DNA of 59,676 nucleotides, taken from the NCBI GenBank assembly GCA_023957995.1, contig JAMLGK010000020.1:1-59676 (forward strand). The letters are read 5' to 3'. The notes below the pieces were generated by a model. The model made no database searches and had not been told where the DNA came from. It saw nothing but the letters and a program-made list of their open reading frames with translations. This document shows, piece by piece, positions 38,135 through 46,369 of this stretch. The translations under genes were made by a program, and so were the position numbers. Positions within the stretch are counted from its first letter, which is position 1; the number at the start of each line of letters is the position of its first letter. The DNA comes from Microthrixaceae bacterium (GTDB lineage: Bacteria; Actinomycetota; Acidimicrobiia; Acidimicrobiales; Microtrichaceae).

Positions 38135-38563
38135 ATGGCGAAACCCACCGGCGAGATCGGCCCAGAGGAGATCAACTCCGCAGTACGCGAGGCGTTCGCC
38201 GGTGCCCCCGGAGCACTCTGCACCGCGGTGGGCAGGGACTTCGCCGTGGTACAGCTCGACGTGGTCCCGTCGATGGCACGTCCGGGAAGGGCCGTGTCGG
38301 GGCCGTCACAGTTCTCCATCGCGGACGCAGCACTCTGGTTCCTGACCTTCGGCGTCATCGGACGGGTCGAGCTGATGGCCGTGACCTCACACCTGGACAT
38401 CAGTTTCCTGCGACCGGCGGCGGGCGAGACCCTCTCGGCGAGGGCAGAACTCCTGAGTGCGGGAAGCCGCAACATCGTCGGGTCGGTGAAGGTGTGGTGT
38501 GACGATCGCGAGGACGCCCCGTGCTCGGTCGCCAAGGGCACCTACGTACTTCCTCGCACCTGA
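38135..38563 (+). CDS. PaaI-family hotdog thioesterase
   Basis: The protein is 142 aa from ATG 38135; a GTG lies one codon earlier. The hotdog pattern is visible: GPSQFSIADAALWFLTFGVIG for the central helix, LDISFLRPAAGETLSARAEL and GSVKVWC for the strands. It likely hydrolyses small acyl-CoA thioesters. A 13-bp tandem repeat follows the stop. Confidence 0.82.
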   Translation: MAKPTGEIGPEEINSAVREAFAGAPGALCTAVGRDFAVVQLDVVPSMARPGRAVSGPSQFSIADAALWFLTFGVIGRVELMAVTSHLDISFLRPAAGETLSARAELLSAGSRNIVGSVKVWCDDREDAPCSVAKGTYVLPRT

Positions 38564-38570
38564 CGGAGCC

Positions 38571-38609
38571 GAACACGGAGGGCGAACACGGAGAACGAAC
38601 ACGGTGCTG
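38571..38609. repeat. 13-bp tandem repeat, three units
   Basis: Three units beginning GAACACGG lie 8 bases past the stop of the PaaI-like gene. Confidence 0.75.
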
Positions 38610-38626
38610 TGTTCGGGCCGTGCTCG

Positions 38627-38632
38627 GCTAGT
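38627..38632. repeat. Target duplication GCTAGT, left copy
   Basis: GCTAGT here is repeated at 39679-39684, bracketing the IS481-family element. This matches the NCTAGN 6-bp duplication known for IS481. Confidence 0.75.
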
Positions 38633-39678
38633 TGTTGTGCCCTGGGACGTTGTTGACATCCGTATGTGAGTGAGCCCCCTGGGCGAGTGTGGAGCTGTCG
38701 AGGCAACACACAAGTCCAGGAGGGCTCGAATGCACCGTAACGCTCCTCTCACGCCGGAGGGTCGGCTCCGGCTCTGTCGCCGCATCGAGGACGGCTGGTC
38801 GATCGCTGCTGCGGCGGAGTCAATGAACATCTCCCGCCAAACCGCCCACAAGTGGTGGGGTCGCTACTGCGAGGAGGGCGAGGCTGGTCTGGTGGATCGG
38901 TCGAGCCGGCCTTACTCGTGTCCGCACCAGACCCCGTCCCGTGTCGAGCGGCGAATCGTCGCCCTGCGTCAGTCGCGCAAGCTGGGCCCAGCCCGCCTCG
39001 CTGGCATCGTCGGGGTCCCGGCGTCGACGGTGCATCGGGTGCTGGTGCGCCACGGCGTGAACCGGCTGCGGTGGATGGACCGCCCCACCGGTCAGGTGGT
39101 CCGCCGAATCGAGACCGACCATTGCGGCCAGCTGGTCCACATCGACGTGAAGAAGCTAGCCAGGGTTCCCGACGGCGGCGGGCATCGCAAGCTCGGCCGA
39201 ACCACCGAGACCAAACAGCGGTCTCACAAATCGCGCGGCGGCTACACCCACATTCACACCGCCATCGACGCCTACTCGAGGCTCGCCTACAGCGAGTTCG
39301 CTGGCACCGAGAACACCGACAACTGCGTCGCCTTCTTGGATCGTGCCCTCGCCTGGTTCGCCACCCAAGGCATCACCGTCGAGCGGATCCTCACCGACAA
39401 CGGCAACGGCTACCGCTCCACCAGATGGCGCGACCGCTGCGCCGAACTCGGCATCAAACACTCCCGAACCAAGCCCTACCACCCGGCCACCAACGGGAAG
39501 GTCGAGCGGTTCAACCGGACCCTCGCCGACGAGTGGGCCTACGCCCGCCTCTGGAAATCAGAACGCAGCCGCGCCCGAGGCCTTGACCGCTTCCTCCACC
39601 GCTACAACCATCACCGACACCACACCGCCATCGGCGGCCCACCCATCACCCGCGTCAACAACCAAGCAGGACAACACA
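38633..39678 (+). mobile_element. IS481-family insertion sequence
   Basis: A 1,046-bp element with imperfect terminal inverted repeats (both ending inward in GTTGTTGAC), flanked by GCTAGT duplications, encodes one transposase. Its inner reading frame is intact. Confidence 0.88.
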
Positions 39679-39683
39679 GCTAG
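38730..39683 (+). CDS. IS481-family transposase
   Basis: The protein is 317 aa from ATG 38730. It has an N-terminal helix-turn-helix (WSIAAAAESMNISRQTAHKWWGRY) and an rve-type DDE core: VHIDVKKL, ILTDNGNGYRS and TNGKVERFNRTLADEW. Its TAG stop at 39681 lies in the CTAG of the target duplication, not in the element itself. Confidence 0.95.
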   Translation: MHRNAPLTPEGRLRLCRRIEDGWSIAAAAESMNISRQTAHKWWGRYCEEGEAGLVDRSSRPYSCPHQTPSRVERRIVALRQSRKLGPARLAGIVGVPASTVHRVLVRHGVNRLRWMDRPTGQVVRRIETDHCGQLVHIDVKKLARVPDGGGHRKLGRTTETKQRSHKSRGGYTHIHTAIDAYSRLAYSEFAGTENTDNCVAFLDRALAWFATQGITVERILTDNGNGYRSTRWRDRCAELGIKHSRTKPYHPATNGKVERFNRTLADEWAYARLWKSERSRARGLDRFLHRYNHHRHHTAIGGPPITRVNNQAGQHS

Positions 39684-39684
39684 T
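39679..39684. repeat. Target duplication GCTAGT, right copy
   Basis: The CTAG core supplies the TAG stop of the transposase on the plus strand and of the SalK-like gene on the minus strand. Confidence 0.75.
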
Positions 39685-40564
39685 CGCGCCGGGCGCGCAC
39701 CGCTGGCATCCATCGGGGCCCGGCGGTGGCATCGATGCGCGCCACGAACGCTTCGTGGTAGCGCTCGAGCAACACACAGAACCCTTCGGTCGCCTCTCGG
39801 CCGACCGCCTCCCACGCGGGTGCGGTGAGTGCATTCGTTCGGGCTTCCAGGTCGCGCCGGAAGAGCCTTCCGCGCTCATTGACGGAGCCACCGGTTGCCA
39901 GTCCCTTGGCCTCGAGCCGCGCCCAGCCGGACTCGATCTGTTCATCACCGTTGCCGCGGCTCCGGGCGATCCATTCCTCGCTGCCGTACTCCGCCATGTC
40001 GACCATGACCGAGTGCAGCAGGCCCACCTCGACGTCATCCAGATCCTCGGCGGCGCAGAGCAGCCAGTGATTGTCACCACGGAGTTCCCGCAGGCAGTTG
40101 GCCGCCAACCAGGCAGACAGTGCGGGGTCCATCTCGGGATTCCGGGGCCGGGACCGGTGCGCGGCGAACATCGGGCGGGCTCCGTGGTGGGCCGACTCCA
40201 CGCCGCGCCACAGATCGTCTGCGTACCGGCCGAGTTCGGCGGTGAGGCCGGGGGCGATGTCCTCCAGTCCGGGAAGCACAGCCGCGTCCCTCACGGCGAG
40301 GATCGACCCGCAGTCGGTCACACCCCGGTAGAGATCCATGACCGCTGTGATCACCTCGGGCCTTATCGAGTACGTCGCGGCGGCGGCCACCGCCGCAGGG
40401 ACGTCACCCAGTGGGGCGAGCCGCCACGCCACGACCCATCCGGTGCCTCCGGGCACCCCGAGCGATTCGTAGGCAGCCACCGCGTCGGGGTCCCACATCA
40501 ACCAGCCGACGAGGTCGTGGCAGGCGGCTCCTGCCCGCGCCGTCAATGGGTGGGTCGGGTCCAT
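39680..40564 (-). CDS. SCO6745/SalK-like protein
   Basis: The protein is 294 aa. The N terminus (LTARAGAACHDLVGWLMWDPDAVAAYESLGV) and the helical repeats with FAAHRS and LREHRGDNH-like (LRELRGDNHWLLCAAEDL) segments resemble the SalK/SCO6745 group with a winged-helix-like C terminus (GWARLEAKGLATGG). Function is unknown. Its last codon abuts the IS481 target site, so the insertion left the protein intact. Confidence 0.6.
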   Translation of the reverse strand: MDPTHPLTARAGAACHDLVGWLMWDPDAVAAYESLGVPGGTGWVVAWRLAPLGDVPAAVAAAATYSIRPEVITAVMDLYRGVTDCGSILAVRDAAVLPGLEDIAPGLTAELGRYADDLWRGVESAHHGARPMFAAHRSRPRNPEMDPALSAWLAANCLRELRGDNHWLLCAAEDLDDVEVGLLHSVMVDMAEYGSEEWIARSRGNGDEQIESGWARLEAKGLATGGSVNERGRLFRRDLEARTNALTAPAWEAVGREATEGFCVLLERYHEAFVARIDATAGPRWMPAVRARRD

Positions 40565-40779
40565 CGTGGGGAGACTATCGCCGGGATCCGGGCCGTCGGG
40601 GCTGCGTCAGGTGCTCTGCTGACAGGAGAGGCCCTGCTGATCGCGAGAGACCCGCTGACCGAGGACCCGGCCAAGGACACCCTTCAGAGACGCACGCCGG
40701 TGACGCAGACCGCAGAACCGGGGAAGGTCCACGGGTCTCGACGGGTTGTTGCACCCGTGACCATCTACTGGGGCCCACG

Positions 40780-41901
40780 CTGATCGTCATCGTCGGCGCG
40801 GGAGCGGCGGGACTCGCTGTGGCGCGCCAACTCCAGCGACGCTCTCTCGATTCGGTCGTGCTCGAACAGGCGAGCACCGGTCACGTCTGGGCCGAGCACT
40901 ACGACGGCCTGCGGCTCCACACCCTCAAGGCGGTGTCTGCGCTGCCGTGTCTCGGGATGCCCGACCGGTTGCCTGACTTCCCCTCCGGTCCACAGGTGCG
41001 CGACTACCTGGTGGAGTACCGCCGGCACTTCGACATCGAGGTCCGCGAAGGGGTCCGGGTCCACTCGGCACAGCGGGACGACCGGACCTGGCTCCTGCGC
41101 ACGGATGCCGGCGACCTCCGAACCCCGGTGCTCGTAGCAGCGACAGGGATCTGGAGCCGGCCCGTCCGACCCGACATCCCGGGATTGTCCCGTTTCCCGG
41201 GCCAGGTGGTGCACTCCGCGGACTACCGCAACCCCGCACCGTTCGCGGGTCGGCGGGTGCTCGTCATCGGCGCGGGGAACTCCGGCTGTGAGATCTCGGC
41301 CGGACTCGGCGGGGTCGCCGGCTCTGTGAGTCTGTCGGTGCGCAGCAACGTGCTGTTCGTTCCCCGGCCGGACTCGGCGGTCCGCTCGAGGGTGGGCGCA
41401 TCGGTGCTCCGCCTCGCTCCTCGTCGTGTCGCCAGCTGGCTCGTCGACCGGGTCCGCCATGACCACACCGACATCGGACTGCCGCCGCCCGCGCGACACA
41501 GCGCTGAGAACTACCCGGTCGTCGGCGATGAGCTGCCCGATGCGGTGCGCACCGGCAAGGTCGAGATCGTCGGTGGAGTCCGGGCCTTCGACGGCGACGA
41601 GGTCCGCTACGACGACGGCTCCTCCGCCCGGATCGACGACGTGGTGCTCGCCACGGGCTTCCGGCCTGCGCTCGACTGGCTCGATGACTCGGCGTTGCGG
41701 TACTCCCGAACCGGCACGCCGGTGGTGGATCAGTACTGGAGATCAGTTCGCGATCGCCGGCTCGTCTGCGTCGGATTCGACTATCCGAACACCGAGGGTT
41801 GGCTGCAGGCCATCGGTCGGGTTTCACGCCAGGCGGCCGGCGGCGTCCACAAGACGCTCCGTTTGCTTGGAGGGGACGTGGACCCCGATGCTTCCAGCTG
41901 A
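40780..41901 (+). CDS. Flavin-containing NAD(P)H monooxygenase-like protein (start uncertain)
   Basis: About 373 codons carry two dinucleotide-binding motifs: VIVGAGAAGLAVARQLQ at the very start and VLVIGAGNSGCEISAGL in the middle. The linker FPGQVVHSADYRNP and the end segment DDVVLATGFRP are typical of YUCCA/FMO-type monooxygenases. No ATG, GTG or TTG in frame lies near the first motif: the nearest is ATG 40546, which would add 78 Arg/Gly-rich residues. CTG 40780 is given as the boundary of similarity, not as a proven start. Confidence 0.7.
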   Translation: MIVIVGAGAAGLAVARQLQRRSLDSVVLEQASTGHVWAEHYDGLRLHTLKAVSALPCLGMPDRLPDFPSGPQVRDYLVEYRRHFDIEVREGVRVHSAQRDDRTWLLRTDAGDLRTPVLVAATGIWSRPVRPDIPGLSRFPGQVVHSADYRNPAPFAGRRVLVIGAGNSGCEISAGLGGVAGSVSLSVRSNVLFVPRPDSAVRSRVGASVLRLAPRRVASWLVDRVRHDHTDIGLPPPARHSAENYPVVGDELPDAVRTGKVEIVGGVRAFDGDEVRYDDGSSARIDDVVLATGFRPALDWLDDSALRYSRTGTPVVDQYWRSVRDRRLVCVGFDYPNTEGWLQAIGRVSRQAAGGVHKTLRLLGGDVDPDASS

Positions 41902-42162
41902 TGGACCGCGAAGCGACGCCCAGCCGCGCCCGACCGCATGGTCCGGTATCCGGCGCCAGCACGTGCGAGCAGTCTCGCCGGGCCGAATCGCCGAGAGCAG
42001 AGGAAATGTGGGAGCGACCGTGCTGACCCGCGTCCGCGAGACGATCGCCCTGATCCTGGATCTTCCCTGACCGAGACCAACTGCAATGGCCGACACTGAT
42101 CCATCAGCGAGATTCGGCGGCGACAGCCGGCATGGGACGCGATGATCCGTCGGTGGGCGCCG
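41902..42162. other. Spacer between convergent genes
   Basis: I see no gene, RNA or repeat in this 261-base stretch. Confidence 0.4.
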
Positions 42163-43077
42163 CTACCCGGTGGGCGGACCCACTTGGTGAAGGAAGTTCT
42201 CGAGAATTGGTGCGATCTGGTCGGCGTGGTGAAGCCAGGGCGCGTGGCCGCCATCGACGACGTGGAGTTCGGCGTTCGGCATCGCATCCACGACGCGTTC
42301 GCCCACTGACACGGCTCCCATGGGGTCGGCGGCGGCGAAGACGAGCAACGTGGGCGCCTCCACCGAGGCCAGCTGTGCCACTGTGAGAGCGCGCTCGGGC
42401 CGGCTTCCGCGTAGTCGGATGAGGTGGTTGAGGGTTGCCAGGAACGTGTCCTCGAAGTGGTCGAGACGCTCCGTGGCGAGGATGAGTTGGGCGATCTCTG
42501 GCGGAAGGGGGTGCTCATGGACCATCTTGGCCAGCCCCTCGACCTGTCGTTCCGAGGGCGGCTGCAACCGCATCACCAACCGGCCGAGGGGCCGCTTCGA
42601 CAGGAGTCGCATGGGCAGTGGCGCCGAGGTGTCCAAGATGATGGCGGGACAGCCGATGTGGGCGAGCGCACTGACACGGTCGGGCTCGTCGATCGCAAGC
42701 CAACTCGCCCAGAGCGAACCCAGCGAATTTGCGACCACGATCGGTCGATCGACTTCCAGTCCGTCCAGAACCTCGGTGAGAAAGGTCACGGCGTTGACCC
42801 GAAGGTCATCGGCGAACCGGGCGGCGGTGTCGGACAGCCCGTAGGCGGGCAGATCGACTGCGTATTGGGTGAATCCCTCGATGCCCGACATCAGAGGGGC
42901 CATCATCGCAGCCGGTACTCCGATGCCGTTGAGAAGCACTATCGGCGCTCCCTCGCCGGTGACGAGAACGTGGGCCCGGCCATCCACGCACGGCGTTTCC
43001 ACCCAACGCTCCTCGACGACGATCCCATAGCGATCGAAGACCTTCGCCTGGGCCTCGGAGAAGCTCGGATCGTGCAT
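42163..43077 (-). CDS. Alpha/beta hydrolase
   Basis: The protein is 304 aa. The nucleophile elbow is VVANSLGSLWA (Ser, with Asn for the first Gly), the acid is in VFAAADPMG and the catalytic His in VVDGGHAPW. The oxyanion region is IVLLNGIGVPA. The substrate is unknown. It diverges from a TetR gene across 65 bases holding two palindromic operators, so it is probably the regulated target. Confidence 0.85.
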   Translation of the reverse strand: MHDPSFSEAQAKVFDRYGIVVEERWVETPCVDGRAHVLVTGEGAPIVLLNGIGVPAAMMAPLMSGIEGFTQYAVDLPAYGLSDTAARFADDLRVNAVTFLTEVLDGLEVDRPIVVANSLGSLWASWLAIDEPDRVSALAHIGCPAIILDTSAPLPMRLLSKRPLGRLVMRLQPPSERQVEGLAKMVHEHPLPPEIAQLILATERLDHFEDTFLATLNHLIRLRGSRPERALTVAQLASVEAPTLLVFAAADPMGAVSVGERVVDAMPNAELHVVDGGHAPWLHHADQIAPILENFLHQVGPPTG

Positions 43078-43101
43078 CGGCGCCCCCTGGGACCAGGTGC
43101 T

Positions 43102-43150
43102 GTTTACACTGTGTAAACAACCCTAGGAGCAAGGTTTACGTTGTGTCAAC
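43102..43150. promoter_or_regulatory. Paired TetR operator candidates
   Basis: GTTTACACTGTGTAAAC (43102-43118) is a perfect palindrome. A second copy with three changes, GTTTACGTTGTGTCAAC (43134-43150), overlaps the TetR start. Their centres are 32 bp apart, about three helix turns. Confidence 0.75.
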
Positions 43151-43739
43151 CACTGTTGGGTACGGTGATCCCGAGACCCGCAACCGCATTCTCGAAGCGG
43201 CCTGGTCGCTTCTTGCCGAGCACGGGGCCCAGATCAAACTCGCCGACGTTGCCGCGCGTGCGTCAGTTTCTCGCCAAGCCCTCTATCTGCATTTCGGCGA
43301 CCGGGCAGGCCTGCTCGTGGCGCTCGTCAACCACATGGACGAGTCACTCGACCTCGGCGAGTCCCTCGTCGAGGTGTATTCAGCTCCCGATGGCGCGGCC
43401 CTGCTCGAACGGGCGATGAGACTCAACACCACCTTCTGGACCCAGGTTCTCCCGGTAGCTCAGGTGCTCGAAGCATCCCAACATGACGAGGAGGCCCTCG
43501 GTGCCGCCTGGCGAGATCGGATGCGATTCCGGCAGGCGACGTTCCGCGCGATGATCGAGAATCTCGCCGAACGGGGTGAACTCGCCGACGAGTGGACTAT
43601 CGACGATGCAGCCGCGGCGCTCTATGCAGTCGCGCATTTCGACACCTGGCGCGAGCTGATGATCCAGTTCGGCTGGAGCGACGAACGCTACGTCGAGACC
43701 ATCACTCGCCTACTCTGCCGTGCTCTGCTCCCACGCTGA
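43143..43739 (+). CDS. TetR-family transcriptional regulator
   Basis: The protein is 198 aa from GTG 43143, with AGGAG about 13 bases upstream. The N-terminal helix-turn-helix is RILEAAWSLLAEHG..IKLADVAARASVSRQALYLHFGDRAGLL. The C-terminal helical domain would bind an unknown ligand. It probably represses itself and the divergent hydrolase through the two palindromes, one of which covers its own start. Confidence 0.92.
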   Translation: MSTTVGYGDPETRNRILEAAWSLLAEHGAQIKLADVAARASVSRQALYLHFGDRAGLLVALVNHMDESLDLGESLVEVYSAPDGAALLERAMRLNTTFWTQVLPVAQVLEASQHDEEALGAAWRDRMRFRQATFRAMIENLAERGELADEWTIDDAAAALYAVAHFDTWRELMIQFGWSDERYVETITRLLCRALLPR

Positions 43740-43860
43740 CCGCCCCACCACCTCGTGTGCCGATCGGTCGCATTTCGCGGACTGCATCGAGCCGGCGATC
43801 AGGGGCAGGCGTCTGAGTCCTTTGGTGGCTGTCGCTCGGAGCTGGACGGGCTGGGGCGGC

Positions 43861-43977
43861 GTGGAAGACGTTCGCTATCGCCCTGCTGTGATCGACGACG
43901 TTCCTTTCCTCGCGACGATGCCGGGCGAGCTGCCGTTTGGCGCCCAGACAAGCCGACACCGACCGGAGATGAGGTGA
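43861..43977 (+). pseudogene. N-terminal remnant of a GNAT acetyltransferase
   Basis: A GTG-started frame encodes VRYRPAVIDDVPFLATM, the usual first strand and helix of GNAT enzymes, then diverges and stops after 38 codons. No downstream acetyl-CoA motif follows in any plus frame before the convergent GNAT gene. Confidence 0.35.
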
Positions 43978-44032
43978 TGGCCGATCAGCGATACGCGATG
44001 TATGCCACCGGCTGGCCGAGAACGGGCGTTCG

Positions 44033-44608
44033 CTACGCGCCGCTACGTGTGGCCCAGATCGGTGCTGGGTCGGTGGCGAGGCGGCTCCACATGACGACGT
44101 CGGGCTGGTCATCCTTTACGGGTTCCCATGCCCTCAAGACACCCTCGCGGCTGAACCCGCATCGCTCGGCGACCCTTTGCGAACGCTCGTTGTCGAGATG
44201 AGTGACGACCTGAGCACGCACCGTTCCATGGTCACGAAAGGCCCACTGAGCGACGAGATCGAGGGCCTCGACTGCGATGCCACGGCCTCGAACCCGACGA
44301 TCAAGCCAATAGAACGCCTCGGCCCGACGAGCGGCGAGGTCGAGCTGAATCCCCATCTGACCGGCGCACTCGTCTGAAGGCGGGACTGTCACTGCAAAGC
44401 GAGCCAGACCGCGGGGCCACCACTCGAGACCGGTTTCGATCCACTGCCTGGCTCTGGCTTCGGTCAAAGCGTCAGGCATTGTCGTGAACCGGGGTATGTC
44501 GGGATCTCGGCAGGACTTGGCTATCGCCGCCGCATCTCCGATCCGAAACGGACGCAGAGCGACGTGGAGTCCGGCGAGAGGCGGATCGGGTGGCACGAGT
44601 TCCCTCAT
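44033..44608 (-). CDS. GNAT acetyltransferase, RimJ/RimL-like
   Basis: The protein is 191 aa from ATG 44608. It begins LHVALRPFRIGDAAAIAKSCRDPDI and contains WLDRRVRGRGIAVEALDLVAQWAF (acetyl-CoA loop) and HLDNERSQRVAERCGFSREGVLR, diagnostic for ribosomal-protein-type N-acetyltransferases. The substrate is unknown. It opens the accessory zone and is divergent from the toxin-antitoxin pair that follows. Confidence 0.88.
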   Translation of the reverse strand: MRELVPPDPPLAGLHVALRPFRIGDAAAIAKSCRDPDIPRFTTMPDALTEARARQWIETGLEWWPRGLARFAVTVPPSDECAGQMGIQLDLAARRAEAFYWLDRRVRGRGIAVEALDLVAQWAFRDHGTVRAQVVTHLDNERSQRVAERCGFSREGVLRAWEPVKDDQPDVVMWSRLATDPAPIWATRSGA

Positions 44609-44699
44609 CGCCACAGCGTCGCGAACACAGAGACCCTTGTCGGTGATCCCGGGAGACGAATCAGTCCCGGCGTTGTGGGGGCAGGTAGAGAAACCCGGC

Positions 44700-44727
44700 G
44701 TCATACAGGGTATCGTTTTTGTATGAC
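44700..44727. promoter_or_regulatory. Operator candidate of the mazE/mazF-like pair
   Basis: GTCATAC and GTATGAC form a 7-bp inverted repeat 14 bases apart, the right arm overlapping the antitoxin ATG. This is a typical place for antitoxin autorepression. Confidence 0.55.
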
Positions 44728-44977
44728 AATGCTTAGCTTTCGGGTCGACGACCGTGAGGCCAACGAAGTCCAACGATGGGCGGAGGCGCTCGGAATCGAC
44801 CGCTCCGAACTATTGCGTGAAGCACTCCGTCGCCACCTCAACCGGTTGGAGTCCGAGGGCGACGCAGATCGGTGGACGGAAACACCGCTTGACCAAGGAG
44901 AGCAAGCGCTGAGCGAGATCGCCGACTGGGGGCCAGCAGAGGATTGGTCTGACTGGGCTGTCGATGCAGCGCGGTGA
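44723..44977 (+). CDS. Ribbon-helix-helix antitoxin (MazE-like role)
   Basis: The protein is 84 aa from ATG 44723. The N-terminal half (MLSFRVDDREANEVQRWAEALGIDRSELLREALRRHL) is a ribbon-helix-helix DNA-binding fold. The acidic, Trp-containing tail is suited to wrap the toxin. It overlaps mazF by 14 bases and probably represses the operon at the upstream inverted repeat. Confidence 0.85.
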   Translation: MTMLSFRVDDREANEVQRWAEALGIDRSELLREALRRHLNRLESEGDADRWTETPLDQGEQALSEIADWGPAEDWSDWAVDAAR

Positions 44978-45269
44978 GATCTGGTTCGCTTCGGCGCCCG
45001 GCGGCGACCGGCCGGTTCTGGTGCTCACTCGCGACCCTGTCGCAGATCGCATCGGCTCAGTAATGGTCGCCGCTCTGACCCGAACGCGCCGCGGGCTCGT
45101 TTCAGAACTGGCGCTCACGGAGGCTGACGGCGTTCCAACCAAGAGCGTGGTCAACTTCGACAATCTCCACACGATTCCCCGGGAGACGTTCCGCCGGAGG
45201 GTGGCGATGCTGGCGCCGGAGCGCATGGCAGAGGCCTGCCGAACACTCCAAGCAGCGACCGGGTGCTAA
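44964..45269 (+). CDS. mazF: MazF-family mRNA interferase
   Basis: The protein is 101 aa. The pattern MQRGEIWFASAPGGDRPVLVLTRD, VMVAALTRTRRGLVSELAL, SVVNFDNLHTIPRE and the C-terminal helix matches the PemK/MazF fold. It should cleave mRNA unless bound by the antitoxin encoded just upstream. A CCGGCGATCTGGGGCA motif starts one base after its stop. Confidence 0.9.
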   Translation: MQRGEIWFASAPGGDRPVLVLTRDPVADRIGSVMVAALTRTRRGLVSELALTEADGVPTKSVVNFDNLHTIPRETFRRRVAMLAPERMAEACRTLQAATGC

Positions 45270-45285
45270 CCGGCGATCTGGGGCA
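45270..45285. repeat. Recurring junction motif CCGGCGATCTGGGGCA
   Basis: An identical copy lies at 46261-46276. Relatives are at 45580-45595, 47707-47722, 48092-48107 and 48864-48879, all at gene junctions of the accessory zone. Confidence 0.7.
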
Positions 45286-45312
45286 GGTCGGCGTTGTGTC
45301 CTACGAAAACCC

Positions 45313-45564
45313 ATGCCACGCTCGTCTCGTGCCCAGCGTGCAGAACGGCGGTGCCCGGACGCCCTCACAAGCAACCCGCAGCTTGCTGGCGGTCGTTGCG
45401 AGGCGTTGCTCGGCCTCGCACTGGCTGGCTCCGTAGTCGAGGTGGCTGCGGGCGAGTGGCTGCACCTTCTAGCGGTGCCGATCGACATCGCGTTGTGGTT
45501 CTGGATCGCTGGTGGACCATGGGGACGCACCACGTGGGGATTGTCTTTCCGTTCTCCTCGATAG
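45313..45564 (+). CDS. Doubtful small membrane protein
   Basis: The frame encodes 83 aa with a hydrophobic second half (LLGLALAGSVVEVAAG and LLAVPIDIALWFWIAGG) that could form two helices. The first 30 residues look like non-coding sequence. It may be the remnant of a longer membrane protein occupying one cassette-like unit between two junction motifs. Confidence 0.3.
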   Translation: MPRSSRAQRAERRCPDALTSNPQLAGGRCEALLGLALAGSVVEVAAGEWLHLLAVPIDIALWFWIAGGPWGRTTWGLSFRSPR

Positions 45565-45622
45565 AAGCCTGTCGCTGACTCGGCGATCGGGGGCACCCTG
45601 CGGAGTTCGGCTCCGCCTCGAC

Positions 45623-45639
45623 GGTATCAAAGTGATACC
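45623..45639. promoter_or_regulatory. Operator candidate of the doc-like pair
   Basis: GGTATCA-AAG-TGATACC is a perfect 7-bp inverted repeat ending 8 bases before the antitoxin ATG. Confidence 0.65.
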
Positions 45640-45647
45640 ATGCATGG

Positions 45648-45851
45648 ATGGCCATGACACTGAGGCTCGACGAGCAGGACCAGGAAGCGCTCAAGGAGCG
45701 GGCCGCAGCAGAGGGCATCTCCATGCAGGAGGCAGCCCGCAGGGCGGTCCGCGACTACGTCGCGAAGAGCGAGCACCGATCACGTGTCTCGAAGGCGACC
45801 GAGTTGATTTTGGACGTCCACGCTGAAGCCATCGAGCGCCTCGGGAAGTGA
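45648..45851 (+). CDS. Ribbon-helix-helix antitoxin of a Doc-type toxin
   Basis: The protein is 67 aa. MTLRLDEQDQEALKERAAAEGISMQEAARRAVRDYV is a ribbon-helix-helix fold and the tail carries the toxin-binding part. The stop overlaps the toxin GTG by 4 bases. The palindrome just upstream is its likely binding site. Confidence 0.85.
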   Translation: MAMTLRLDEQDQEALKERAAAEGISMQEAARRAVRDYVAKSEHRSRVSKATELILDVHAEAIERLGK

Positions 45852-46240
45852 GTAGACCGGTCGAGTTCCTCGACCTCGATGACGTCGTCACACTCGCTAG
45901 GCGGCTGCTCGGTGATCCACCTCCGATCCGTGACGCGGGCTTGCTCGGGTCGGCGGTTGCTCGTCCGCAGACGACCGTCGGCACAGATGACGCTTACCCG
46001 ACCGTCTGGATGAAGGCCGCCGCGCTGTTGCAGTCGATCGTCGCCAACCACGCGCTCATCGACGGCAACAAGCGCCTCGGTTGGCTCGCCACAGCGGTCT
46101 TCCTGGAGATCAACGAGGCCAGTGTTGCCACCGCAGCCGTCGACGATGTCTACGACCTCGTCCTGGGAGTCGCATCTGCGACGTCAAGCATCGAAGAGAT
46201 CGCCGAACGTCTCGAGCAATTCCACGCGCCCCGACACTGA
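45848..46240 (+). CDS. doc: Doc-type (Fic-fold) toxin
   Basis: The protein is 130 aa from GTG 45848. The Fic motif reads HALIDGNKR, matching HxFx(D/E)GNxR with Leu for Phe. FLDLDDVVTLARRLLG and RDAGLLGSAVARP are typical of the Doc subfamily, which phosphorylates EF-Tu. Both the short length and the antitoxin partner support Doc rather than AMPylating Fic. Confidence 0.92.
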   Translation: MSRPVEFLDLDDVVTLARRLLGDPPPIRDAGLLGSAVARPQTTVGTDDAYPTVWMKAAALLQSIVANHALIDGNKRLGWLATAVFLEINEASVATAAVDDVYDLVLGVASATSSIEEIAERLEQFHAPRH

Positions 46241-46369
46241 CGACGGCCCAGCACCCAGACCCGGCGATCTGGGGCACCCCGGGTTGCAACTGTGATTGAC
46301 TGCCGGTATCCGTAGGGGTCGCTGGCAGACTGCCCGAGCCATCGTCGGATTCGACGAAGGGACCGTCTG

